From positions 620,001 to 684,000 of the forward strand of contig NZ_JBDNCH010000002.1 in assembly GCF_039769985.1 (NCBI RefSeq): a DNA stretch of 64,000 nucleotides, given 5' to 3'. Position 1 is the first letter of the stretch. Every line of letters begins with the position of its first letter. The DNA comes from Ponticoccus litoralis. GTDB taxonomy: Bacteria; Pseudomonadota; Alphaproteobacteria; Rhodobacterales; Rhodobacteraceae. The notes beneath the pieces were generated by a model. The model did no database searches, was not told where the DNA came from, and saw nothing but the letters and a program-made list of their open reading frames with translations. The position numbers and the translations under genes were made by a program. Positions 50,500 to 58,596 of this stretch are shown in pieces.

Positions 50500-51084
50500 A
50501 TGTTCAAGCGCCTGCTTCCCCTGCTTCCCCGCGCGCGGCTGCGTGCCTTCGGCAAGGACACCCGCGGTTACGTGACCGTCGAGGCGATGATCGTCCTGCC
50601 CGCCCTGCTCTGGCTGTTTGGCGTCGGCTGGGTCTACTTCGACGTCTTCCGCCAGCAAAGCGTCAACCAGAAGGCCAATTACACCATCGGCGACATGCTC
50701 TCGCGCCAGACCGACCCGGTCGACGACAGCTACATCGACAGCGCGTTCAACCTGCTCAAGCTGCTGAACAAGGCCGCGGAGCCGGACAGCTCGATGCGGG
50801 TGAGCGTGGTGCAATACCGCGCGGACGGCGACAACTGGCGGGTTCAATGGTCCGAGGCGCGCGGCGGCGGTTCGGCATTGGGCACGGCAGACCTGACCGG
50901 TTACGCCGAGCGCCTGCCGGTCGTCAGCGATGCGGCCCAGCTGATCCTCGTGGAAACATGGGATGAGTATGCGCCCGTCTTCCAGGTCGGCCTTGGGGAC
51001 TTCACGATCAAGACCTATTCCTTCACCGCGCCGCGCTATGCGCCCCAGCTGGTCTGGGCAAGCGGCGCGGAGGAAAGCGCCTGA
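50500..51084 (+). CDS. TadE-like protein, 194 residues, plus-strand copy
   Basis: Intact and preceded by GAGGAGAG. DTRGYVTVEAMIVLPALLWLFGVGWVYFDVF is the TadE-type anchor with the conserved Glu. The remainder (NYTIGDMLSRQTDPVDDSYIDSAFNLLKLL, RVSVVQYRADG, SFTAPRYAPQLVWA) matches the minus-strand protein at 42263-42817. It closes the plus-strand TadG-TadE-TadE unit. Confidence 0.8.
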   Translation: MFKRLLPLLPRARLRAFGKDTRGYVTVEAMIVLPALLWLFGVGWVYFDVFRQQSVNQKANYTIGDMLSRQTDPVDDSYIDSAFNLLKLLNKAAEPDSSMRVSVVQYRADGDNWRVQWSEARGGGSALGTADLTGYAERLPVVSDAAQLILVETWDEYAPVFQVGLGDFTIKTYSFTAPRYAPQLVWASGAEESA

Positions 51085-51201
51085 GGCAAGGGCGTTCGGG
51101 ACGCGCCCGGCGCGGTCACTCCGACGCCCGTCGGCAGGGCGACAGGCCCCGTCCCGCAAGCGCGGCGGGGGCTTCGCGGCCCCGCGACCGGGACCGGCGG
51201 T

Positions 51202-51690
51202 TCAGCGCGGCGCCTTGCCGTCGCGCTCCAGCACCTTCATCGTCAGGATATCGGCCAGCGGCTTGGTCTGCGAGGCGGCGGTGACGCCGCCGATTGCCAC
51301 GCGGCGCCCCAGCCGCCACCACAGCCCCGGGCGCCAAACCCGCCGCCCCGGCGTCTTGAGCAGGATCACGAAGCCGTTCGACGGCTTCAGGGCAAAGGTG
51401 CCGCGATCGACCTTGTCGATATCCGCGATCAGCGCGACCTCGGTGCCGTCGCTGTCGATCAGCCCCTTCTCCGTCAGGATCAGCGCATGGGCCGTGCTTT
51501 TCCACATCAGATGCCCCAGCGCCAGGCTGGCCACGCCACAGCCGACAAGGAAAGCCTGCCAGAGGAGGTCCGCGGGCGGCATGGCGAAGGCCATGTACAG
51601 AAACAGCCCGCCCAGCCCGGCCAGCGCCCCCACCCCGATCACGCGCCGCGAGGGCGAGGTCGTCAGGCGGGTCAGTTCTTCGGTATCCAT
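51202..51690 (-). CDS. Hypothetical membrane protein, 162 residues
   Basis: Starts MDTEELTRLTTSPSRRVIG. Two membrane helices lie at about 19-37 and 42-60. The C-terminal ~100 residues form a cytoplasmic domain with alternating strands (HALILTEKGLIDSDGTEVALIADIDKVDRGTFALKPSNGFVILLK) reminiscent of PH-like domains, ending in a basic, Trp-rich stretch (GRRVWRPGLWWRLGRRVAIGG). I do not recognise a named family. It is divergent from the methyltransferase gene. Confidence 0.65.
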   Translation of the reverse strand: MDTEELTRLTTSPSRRVIGVGALAGLGGLFLYMAFAMPPADLLWQAFLVGCGVASLALGHLMWKSTAHALILTEKGLIDSDGTEVALIADIDKVDRGTFALKPSNGFVILLKTPGRRVWRPGLWWRLGRRVAIGGVTAASQTKPLADILTMKVLERDGKAPR

Positions 51691-51995
51691 GCGTGGGGGC
51701 CCTCTGGTCGGAATACTCGCCGGTGCATAGCCCGAGGCCGCGGGCGGTTGCAAAAGATTTCCCGCATGACACCGGTTGCGGAGCCTGCCGAAATGCCGGA
51801 CACTGACCGGCACCACCCTGCCATCGGTCACGCCCGCCTTCGCCCGACCCGTCTCTCTGATCCCCTGCCCCCGCCCGCGCAGCCAGTCCGGACCGCGCCC
51901 GCGACAATGCCCCACCCGCTGTGGCACAGTAGGGTGGGCCGGGGCGGCGGCCGGAGGATCGGGGCGCCCTGCCCCAGCGTCCACAGGAGGATCGC
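51691..51995. other. 305-bp divergent gap upstream of the methylguanine methyltransferase gene
   Basis: No gene is supported. A nested hairpin (51911-51938) occurs ~57 bp before the methyltransferase start. The rest is GC-rich with no clear promoter. Confidence 0.5.
51911..51938 (+). other. Nested hairpin in the methyltransferase leader
   Basis: CCCACCC (51911-51917) pairs with GGGTGGG (51932-51938), and inside it CTGTG (51919-51923) pairs with CACAG (51925-51929). If transcribed it would be a stable two-part stem in the 5' leader. Confidence 0.4.
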
Positions 51996-52450
51996 ATGCC
52001 CGCCCGCACCATCGACACGCCCACCGGGCCCTTCGAGATCGCCGAGGAAGATGGCGCCATCACGCGGGCGACATGGCAGGGGGCGGCGCGCGCGCGGAAA
52101 GCCCCCTGCTTGCCGAGGCCGAGGCACAGATCACCGCGTACTTCGAGGGCGCGCGGACCCGCTTCGACCTGCCGCTGCGGGTGGTGGCGGGGCCGTTTCA
52201 GCGCCGCGTCTGCGCCGAGATCGCGGCGATTCCCCATGGCGAGACGCGGACCTACGGCGAGATTGCCGCGCGGCTCGGCAAACCGGCGCAGGCGGTGGGA
52301 CGCGGCTGCGGCGGAAACCCGATCCCGCTTCTGATTCCCTGTCACCGCGTCCTTGGCGCAACCGGGCTGGGCGGATTCTCGGGCGGTATGGGGGTGGAGA
52401 CGAAAGTCTGGCTGTTGCGGCACGAAGGCGCCGCCGGGCTTCTGATCTAG
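51996..52450 (+). CDS. Methylated-DNA-[protein]-cysteine S-methyltransferase (frame broken once)
   Basis: An ~150-residue Ogt/AGT-type DNA repair protein. The acceptor Cys lies in the canonical PIPLLIPCHRVLGATG, and the helix-turn-helix region is ETRTYGEIAARLGKPAQAVGRGCGGNP. The N-terminal 30-odd residues (MPARTIDTPTGPFEIAEEDGAITRATWQG) are out of frame with the rest; the slip lies in the GCGCGCGCG run at 52085-52096 and needs two fewer bases or one more. This is the only break not explained by a single insertion. Confidence 0.85.
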
Positions 52451-52454
52451 GCGC

Positions 52455-52513
52455 GGAGGGGGCTCTGCCCCCGCCTTCGGCCCCCCGAGGGTATTTGGGG
52501 GACCAGAGAAGAG
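52455..52513 (+). repeat. Dispersed intergenic repeat, copy 2
   Basis: Matches the reverse complement of 14161-14220: a GGGGGC/GCCCCC hairpin followed by CCCCCCGAGG, TATTT and GACCAGAGAAGAG. It lies between the convergent methyltransferase and pheA genes, so it may serve as a shared transcript end. Confidence 0.8.
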
Positions 52514-52618
52514 CCGGAGGGGTAGGACCCTGGCCGGTCGCCCCGCCCGCTGGCCCGGGGAAGCCCGATGCGGTCGGGCCGTGCCATCAGGCGCCGCCGG
52601 GCGCCTTGGGGGGCGGGA

Positions 52619-53452
52619 TCAGTCCCGGCGCGGGTCGCGCGGGTAGACGCCGAGGATGTCCAGCATGTCGGTGAAGTAGTCGAGTTCTTCCAGCGCGCGG
52701 GCCACGGCGGGGTCCTCGGGGTGGCCCTCGATGTCGGCGTAGAACTGCGTGGCGGTGAAGGACCCGCCGACCATGTAGCTTTCGAGCTTGGTCATGTTGA
52801 CGCCATTGGTGGCGAAACCGCCCATCGCCTTGTAGAGCGCCGCCGGAATGTTGCGCACCTGAAAGACGAAGGTCGTCATCATGCCGTGGTCGCCGCGCTT
52901 TGCGAAGTTCGGCTCTGGCGCCATCAGCAGGAAGCGCGTGGTGTTGTGGGCGTGGTCCTCGATGTGGCGGGCCAGCAGGTGCAGCCCGTGGATTTCTGCC
53001 GCGAGGTCGGACGCCAGCACGCCCTGATCGCGGGCGCCCGAGGCGGCGAGTTCCGCGGCGGCCCCGGCGCTGTCGGCGGCAGCCTCGCCCCGGATGCCGT
53101 ATTGGTCGAGGAAGGCCCGGGCCTGCGGAATCAGCACCGGGTGGGCGCGCACCTTGCGCAGTTCCTCGATCTGCACCCCGGGCAGCGCCATCAGGCTGAT
53201 ATGCACGCGCACGAAGGCCTCGCCCACGATCCGCAAGCCGCTTTCCGGCAGCAGGCGGTGGATATCCGCGACGCGCCCGTAGGTGGTGTTTTCCACCGGC
53301 AGCATGGCAAGGTCGGCCCGGCCCTCGCGCACCGCGCGGATTCCGTCCTCGAAGGAGCGGCAGGGCAGCACATCCGAGCCGGGGCGGGATTCCACGCAGG
53401 CCTGATGCGAATAGGAACCCAGCTCTCCTCGGAAGGCGATCCTCTCGGCCAT
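52619..53452 (-). CDS. pheA: Prephenate dehydratase
   Basis: This 277-residue enzyme converts prephenate to phenylpyruvate in phenylalanine synthesis. The catalytic TRF motif is seen in HNTTRFLLMAPE, substrate regions include LPVENTTYGRV, and a C-terminal ACT domain (FVFQVRNIPAALYKAMGGFATNGVNMTKLESYMVGGSF) gives feedback control by phenylalanine. There is no chorismate mutase domain, as expected for the monofunctional alphaproteobacterial form. Intact, starting at 53452. Confidence 0.96.
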   Translation of the reverse strand: MAERIAFRGELGSYSHQACVESRPGSDVLPCRSFEDGIRAVREGRADLAMLPVENTTYGRVADIHRLLPESGLRIVGEAFVRVHISLMALPGVQIEELRKVRAHPVLIPQARAFLDQYGIRGEAAADSAGAAAELAASGARDQGVLASDLAAEIHGLHLLARHIEDHAHNTTRFLLMAPEPNFAKRGDHGMMTTFVFQVRNIPAALYKAMGGFATNGVNMTKLESYMVGGSFTATQFYADIEGHPEDPAVARALEELDYFTDMLDILGVYPRDPRRD

Positions 53453-53575
53453 GGCGTCTTTCCTGTCGTTCCGGCCCGGTCGGGCGATTGGTCGCGGCTT
53501 CTATACCTTGCGACAGGCGAAGGAAAGCCGTAGATACCCGCCCGACAGTAGCTATACAGCGAACAGGGCCCCTTC

Positions 53576-54088
53576 ATGTTTGACACCATGACCACCACCA
53601 AGATCGTAGGCGGCGTCTGCGGCACCTTCCTGATCTACCTCATGAGCAAGTGGGCGGTCGAAGAGCTGTATCACGTGGGCTCGGACGGTCACGGCGAAGA
53701 GCATGCCTCTGCCTATGTCATCGAGGTGGCCGAGGGCGGTGCAGAGCCCGAGGAAGAAGTTCCCTTCGAAGAGATCTTCGCCGCCGCCGATGCCGGCGCG
53801 GGCGAACGCGTCTTCGGCAAGTGCAAGGCCTGCCACAAGCTGGACGGCACCAATGCCACCGGCCCGCATCTCGACGGCGTCGTGAACCGCGCCATCGGCT
53901 CGGTCGACGGCTTCGGCTATTCGGGCGCGCTTCAGCAGGTCGGCGACAGCTGGTCGCCGGAGAACCTGAACGCCTTCCTCGCCGATCCGCGCGGCACCGC
54001 CTCTGGCACCACCATGAGCTTCAACGGCCTGCCCAAGGTCGAGGATCGCGCCAACGTCATCGCCTATATCCAGAGCATCGGCGGCTGA
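53576..54088 (+). CDS. cycM: Membrane-anchored cytochrome c (CycM/c552 type)
   Basis: This 170-residue cytochrome carries an uncleaved N-terminal membrane helix (about 9-26, IVGGVCGTFLIYLMSKWA), an acidic linker (GAEPEEEVPFEE) and one heme site CKACH (near 83-87), with the Met ligand in GTTMSFNGL. Such cytochromes link the bc1 complex to terminal oxidases. Start ATG is at 53576. It has its own terminator. Confidence 0.93.
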   Translation: MFDTMTTTKIVGGVCGTFLIYLMSKWAVEELYHVGSDGHGEEHASAYVIEVAEGGAEPEEEVPFEEIFAAADAGAGERVFGKCKACHKLDGTNATGPHLDGVVNRAIGSVDGFGYSGALQQVGDSWSPENLNAFLADPRGTASGTTMSFNGLPKVEDRANVIAYIQSIGG

Positions 54089-54111
54089 GACCGACGCAGG
54101 TCAGGAAACAG

Positions 54112-54142
54112 GGGCCGCTCCCATTCGGGGGCGGCCCTTTTT
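54112..54142 (+). terminator. Rho-independent terminator of cycM
   Basis: GGGCCGC (54112-54118) pairs with GCGGCCC (54131-54137) and is followed by TTTTTGCTTT. It lies 24 bp after the cycM stop. Confidence 0.88.
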
Positions 54143-54295
54143 GCTTTATGCGGGGCGCGATCACGCTCATTTCATAGGGCCGTGCTCGCAATCTCACCTT
54201 GAATGTGGTCAAGGGCTGCACTTAGCTTAAAATCAACCAAAAATACGTGACATGGACGTGGCGCCACGCGCCGTTCGCCCAAAAGGGAGACGCCG

Positions 54296-56242
54296 ATGAC
54301 CATCCGACAGAGCAGCCCCCCGGCCCGCCCGACCGCACGCGCGCAGACCCTGGCCCGGCAGCGGCCCGACCTGCGGCCCTGGATGGGCGGGGCGCTGCTG
54401 ATCGGGGCGGCCCTGCTGGCGGGCGCGGCCTTCGCGCAGGACGAAGAGGTCACCCAGGCGCATGGCTATTCCTACTTCGGCGAGCTGAAATATCCGGCGG
54501 ATTACCAGCATTTCGACTTCGTGAACCCGGATGCGCCGAAGGGCGGCGCGCTGGTCGTGGCGGGCACGGGCACCTTCGACAGCCTCAACCCCTATACGGT
54601 CAAGGGGCGCGCCGGCGCGCTGACCACGGTGCAATACGACAGCCTGATCGAGTCAACCGAGGACGCGGTGGGCGAGTATTACTGCATCCTCTGCACCTCT
54701 CTGGAGTATCCCGAAAGCCGCGACTGGGTGATCTTTCACCTGCGCGAGGACGCGACCTTCTGGACCGGCGAACCGGTGACGGCGCATGACGTGGTCTATA
54801 GCCACAAGCTGTTCATCACCGAGGGCCTGCCCTCTTACGCCGCCGCAGTGTCAGAGATGGTCACCGGCGCCGAGGCGCTGGACGATTACACCGTCAAGTT
54901 CACCTTCAATCCCGAGATGTCCAAGCGGTCGCGGATCGAGACCGTCGGCGCGGCGCCGGTGTTCAGCAAGGTCTGGTTCGAGGAGGACCGCGAGAACCGG
55001 CGGCTGGACGCGCCCCGGCTGGAGGTTGCGGTGGGCTCCGGCCCCTACAAGCTGGACAGCTACGAGATCAACCGGCGCATCACCTATGTGCGGCGCGACG
55101 ACTACTGGGGCAAGGACCTGCCCTTCAACAGGGGCCGCTACAACTACGACCAGATCCGGATCGAGTATTTCTCGGACCAGACCGCCGCCTTCGAGGCCTT
55201 CAAGGCGGGTGAATACTATTTCACCGTCGAAGGCGACCCGAAGCAATGGGCCACCGCCTACAGCTTTCCGAAGATCGACCAGGGCGTTGTCGTCAAAGAG
55301 GAAATCCCGGACGGCAGCCCGCCGAACCCGACCGGCTTCGTCTTCAACCTGGGCAAGGAAAAGCTGCAGGACAAGCGTGTGCGCGAGGCGATCGCGCTGG
55401 CCTTCAACTTCGAATGGACAAACGAGTCGCTGCTGTTCGGACTGTACACGCAGCGGTCTTCCTTCGTGGAAGGCACGCATATCACCGCCGAGGGTGTCCC
55501 CGAGGGCGAGGAACTGGCCTTCCTGCAGGGCCTCGGTGAGGTTGTCCCCGACGAAATCTTTTCGGAGCCGGCCCGCCAGAGCCACAGCTCGGACGCTGCG
55601 CGGCTGGGGGACCGGGGCAACCTGCGCAAGGCCTCGCGGCTGCTCAGCGATGCAGGCTGGGACGTGGGCGCGGACGGCATCCGCCGCAACGTGGCCGGGC
55701 AAAGACTGACGCTGACCTTCCTGATCCCGTCGAACATCGAATCCTCTGTCGAGGGCATGCATGAGACCTTCGTGCAGAACCTCCAGCAGATCGGTGTCGC
55801 GGCCTCGGTCGAAAAGGTCGATCCGGCGCAATACACCAACCGCCGCCGCGACCGCGATTACGACATGCTCTATTCCACCCGCTACTCGACCTTCCTGTCG
55901 ACGGGCGGCGGTCTCAGCCAGATGTACGGCTCGAAAGAGGCTGCCTTCAGCCTCTTCAACCCCGCCGGTCTTGCCAGCCCGCTGGTGGATGCGATCATCG
56001 CCGCCTCTTTCGAGGCGCAAAGCCAGGACGAGACGGATGTGGCCCTCAAGGCGCTGGACCGGGCCATGCGGCACGAGTTCTTCGTGATCCCCACGGGCTA
56101 TATCGCGGACTACTGGGTGGCCTATTACGACATGTACGAATACCCCGAGACCCTGCCGCCCTACGACCTTGGCTACCTGTCGTTCTGGTGGGTCAACCCC
56201 GAGAAGGAACAGGCACTGCGGGACGCGGGTCAGATCGACTGA
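54296..56242 (+). CDS. yejA: Extracellular solute-binding protein, YejA-type oligopeptide importer
   Basis: A 648-residue periplasmic binding protein of the family 5 (SBP_bac_5) type. It has an N-terminal membrane/signal region (about 30-50, GGALLIGAALLAGAAFA) after an unusually long basic leader. Motifs include HFDFVNPDAPKGG, YDSLIESTEDAVGEYYCILCTSLEYPES and EINRRITYVRRDDYWGKDLPFNRG. It is the first gene of a four-gene importer operon. An alternative start at the MGGALLIG Met (residue 30) would give a more usual signal peptide. Confidence 0.93.
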   Translation: MTIRQSSPPARPTARAQTLARQRPDLRPWMGGALLIGAALLAGAAFAQDEEVTQAHGYSYFGELKYPADYQHFDFVNPDAPKGGALVVAGTGTFDSLNPYTVKGRAGALTTVQYDSLIESTEDAVGEYYCILCTSLEYPESRDWVIFHLREDATFWTGEPVTAHDVVYSHKLFITEGLPSYAAAVSEMVTGAEALDDYTVKFTFNPEMSKRSRIETVGAAPVFSKVWFEEDRENRRLDAPRLEVAVGSGPYKLDSYEINRRITYVRRDDYWGKDLPFNRGRYNYDQIRIEYFSDQTAAFEAFKAGEYYFTVEGDPKQWATAYSFPKIDQGVVVKEEIPDGSPPNPTGFVFNLGKEKLQDKRVREAIALAFNFEWTNESLLFGLYTQRSSFVEGTHITAEGVPEGEELAFLQGLGEVVPDEIFSEPARQSHSSDAARLGDRGNLRKASRLLSDAGWDVGADGIRRNVAGQRLTLTFLIPSNIESSVEGMHETFVQNLQQIGVAASVEKVDPAQYTNRRRDRDYDMLYSTRYSTFLSTGGGLSQMYGSKEAAFSLFNPAGLASPLVDAIIAASFEAQSQDETDVALKALDRAMRHEFFVIPTGYIADYWVAYYDMYEYPETLPPYDLGYLSFWWVNPEKEQALRDAGQID

Positions 56243-56243
56243 C

Positions 56244-57326
56244 ATGGGCGCCTATATCCTTCGCAGACTGCTGCTGATCATCCCCACGCTGCTGGGGATC
56301 ATGATCGTCAACTTCACGCTGGTGCAATTCGTGCCCGGCGGCCCCATCGAACAGATCATCGCCCAGGTCGAAGGCCGGGGCGATGTCACCGGCGGGTTCA
56401 CCGGCGGTGGCGGCGGGGCCGAGCTGCCCGGAGACAGCGACTCCGGCTATGCCGGGGCGCGCGGCCTGCCGCCGGAGTTCATCGAAGAGCTCGAGAAAGA
56501 ATTCGGCTTCGACAAGCCGCCGCTCGAACGCTTTCTGAACATGATGTGGAAATACATGCGCTTCGACTTCGGCGAGAGCTACTTCCGCTCGATCTCGGTG
56601 GTCGATCTGGTGCTGGAAAAGATGCCGGTCTCGATCTCGCTGGGGCTGTGGTCGACGCTGATCGCCTACATGGTCTCTATCCCGCTGGGCATCCGCAAGG
56701 CGGTCAAGGACGGATCGGCCTTCGACTCTTGGACCTCGGGGCTGATCATCGCCGCCTATTCGATCCCCGGCTTCCTCTTTGCCATCCTGCTGCTGGTGCT
56801 CTTCGCGGGCGGCAGCTACTGGCAGATCTTCCCGCTTCGGGGGCTGACCTCGGACAATTGGCACCAGCTGGGCTTCTTCGCCAAGATCGCCGACTACTTC
56901 TGGCACATCGCGCTGCCGGTCCTGGCCTCGACCATCGCGGCCTTTGCCACGCTGACGCTGCTGACCAAGAACAGCTTCCTCGACGAGATCAAGAAGCAAT
57001 ACGTGATGACCGCCCGCGCCAAGGGCCTGTCGGAGCGCGGCGTGCTGTATGGCCACGTCTTCCGCAACGCCATGCTGATCGTGATCGCGGGCCTGCCGGG
57101 CGTCTTCATCGGCGTCTTCTTCGGCGGCTCGATCATCATCGAGACGATTTTCTCGCTCGACGGTCTGGGCCGGCTCGGGTTCGAGGCGGCGGTGGCGCGG
57201 GATTATCCGGTGATCTTCGGCACGCTCTTCGCCTTCGGCCTGATCGGCCTGCTGATGGGGATCATCTCGGACCTGATGTACGTGCTGGTCGACCCCCGGA
57301 TCGACTTCGAAAAGCGGGAGGGATGA
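56244..57326 (+). CDS. yejB: ABC transporter permease, YejB-type
   Basis: A 360-residue inner-membrane permease with six helices. The start MGAYILRRLLLIIPTLLGIMIVNF is the standard DppB/OppB N terminus, and the EAA loop is seen in AKGLSERGVLYGHVFRNAM. A Gly-rich periplasmic loop (FTGGGGGAELPGD) is typical of YejB. It begins one base after yejA. Confidence 0.95.
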   Translation: MGAYILRRLLLIIPTLLGIMIVNFTLVQFVPGGPIEQIIAQVEGRGDVTGGFTGGGGGAELPGDSDSGYAGARGLPPEFIEELEKEFGFDKPPLERFLNMMWKYMRFDFGESYFRSISVVDLVLEKMPVSISLGLWSTLIAYMVSIPLGIRKAVKDGSAFDSWTSGLIIAAYSIPGFLFAILLLVLFAGGSYWQIFPLRGLTSDNWHQLGFFAKIADYFWHIALPVLASTIAAFATLTLLTKNSFLDEIKKQYVMTARAKGLSERGVLYGHVFRNAMLIVIAGLPGVFIGVFFGGSIIIETIFSLDGLGRLGFEAAVARDYPVIFGTLFAFGLIGLLMGIISDLMYVLVDPRIDFEKREG

Positions 57327-57327
57327 C

Positions 57328-58596
57328 ATGAGCACCGATCCCAACCTGCCGACCCCCGAGGACCACCCCAAAGCGGCGGAGCCCCTGCCCGGCGCCACCG
57401 TGGCGCCCAAGCCGCCGCGCGGGCGCTTTGGCCTGTCGCCGCTGAACCAGCGGCGCTGGCGGAACTTCAAGAAGAACCGCCGCGCGCTGTGGTCGCTGTG
57501 GATCTTCTCGTTCCTCTTCGGGCTGTCGCTCTTCGCCGAGTTCATTGCCAACGACAAACCCATCGTCGTCAGCTATCGCGGCGAAACCTACATGCCGATC
57601 TTCAACTTCTACCCCGAGACGACCTTCGGCGGCGACTTCCGCACCGAGGCGCAATACCGCGACCCAGAGGTGCAGTGCCTGATCGTCACCGGCGGACTAG
57701 AGGACTGTTTCGACGACCCCGAGGGGCTGATCGTGCAGGCCGATCAGGGCACCGTCGTCAGCGACGATTTCCAGAAGGGCTGGATGCTCTGGCCGCTGAT
57801 CCCCTACAGCTACAAGACGCCGGTCGAACGCCCCGGCGCGGCGCCGCTGCCGCCCAACGTGGTATCCTTCGGCGCGCATGAGGGCGGCTTTCACTACGGT
57901 CTGCTGCCCGCGGCACAGCGCGGCGACAACCTGCTGGGCACCGACGACACCAAGCGCGACGTGATGGCGCGGATCATCTACGGCTTCCGCCTGTCGATCC
58001 TCTACACGCTGATCGTGACCACCGCCGCCTCGGTACTGGGCATCATCGCGGGCGCGCTGCAGGGCTATTTCGGCGGCTGGCTGGACCTGATCTTCCAGCG
58101 CTTCATCGAGATCTGGAGCGCGACGCCCGGCCTTTACATCATCATCATCATGTTCGCGATCTTCGGGCGAAGTTTCTGGCTTCTGGTCATATTGGCGGTG
58201 GTCTTCGGCTGGACCGGCCTTGTCGGCGTGGTGCGGGCGGAGTTTCTGCGCGCACGCAACCTTGAATATGTCCGCGCGGCAAAAGCGCTTGGCGTGTCGA
58301 ACTGGACAATCATGTTCCGCCACATGCTGCCCAACGCCATGGTGGCCACGCTGACCTTCCTGCCCTTCATCATCACCGGCACCATCGGCGGGCTGGCGAC
58401 GCTGGACTACCTCGGCTACGGCCTGCCCTCCGACGCGCCCTCGCTGGGGGAACTGACGCTTCAGGCGAAACAGAACCTGCAGGCGCCCTGGCTGGCCTTC
58501 ACCTCTTTCACGGTTTTCGCCGTGATGCTGTCCCTGCTCGTCTTCATCTTCGAAGGTGTTCGGGATGCCTTCGACCCCAGAAAGACCTTCTCATGA
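57328..58596 (+). CDS. yejE: ABC transporter permease, YejE-type
   Basis: A 422-residue permease with the extended N terminus typical of YejE (LSPLNQRRWRNFKKNRRALWSLWIF) and a large periplasmic loop before the core helices (about 245-410). The EAA-like loop is VRAAKALGVSNWTIMFRHMLPNAM. It follows yejB by one base and overlaps yejF by four bases. Confidence 0.95.
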   Translation: MSTDPNLPTPEDHPKAAEPLPGATVAPKPPRGRFGLSPLNQRRWRNFKKNRRALWSLWIFSFLFGLSLFAEFIANDKPIVVSYRGETYMPIFNFYPETTFGGDFRTEAQYRDPEVQCLIVTGGLEDCFDDPEGLIVQADQGTVVSDDFQKGWMLWPLIPYSYKTPVERPGAAPLPPNVVSFGAHEGGFHYGLLPAAQRGDNLLGTDDTKRDVMARIIYGFRLSILYTLIVTTAASVLGIIAGALQGYFGGWLDLIFQRFIEIWSATPGLYIIIIMFAIFGRSFWLLVILAVVFGWTGLVGVVRAEFLRARNLEYVRAAKALGVSNWTIMFRHMLPNAMVATLTFLPFIITGTIGGLATLDYLGYGLPSDAPSLGELTLQAKQNLQAPWLAFTSFTVFAVMLSLLVFIFEGVRDAFDPRKTFS

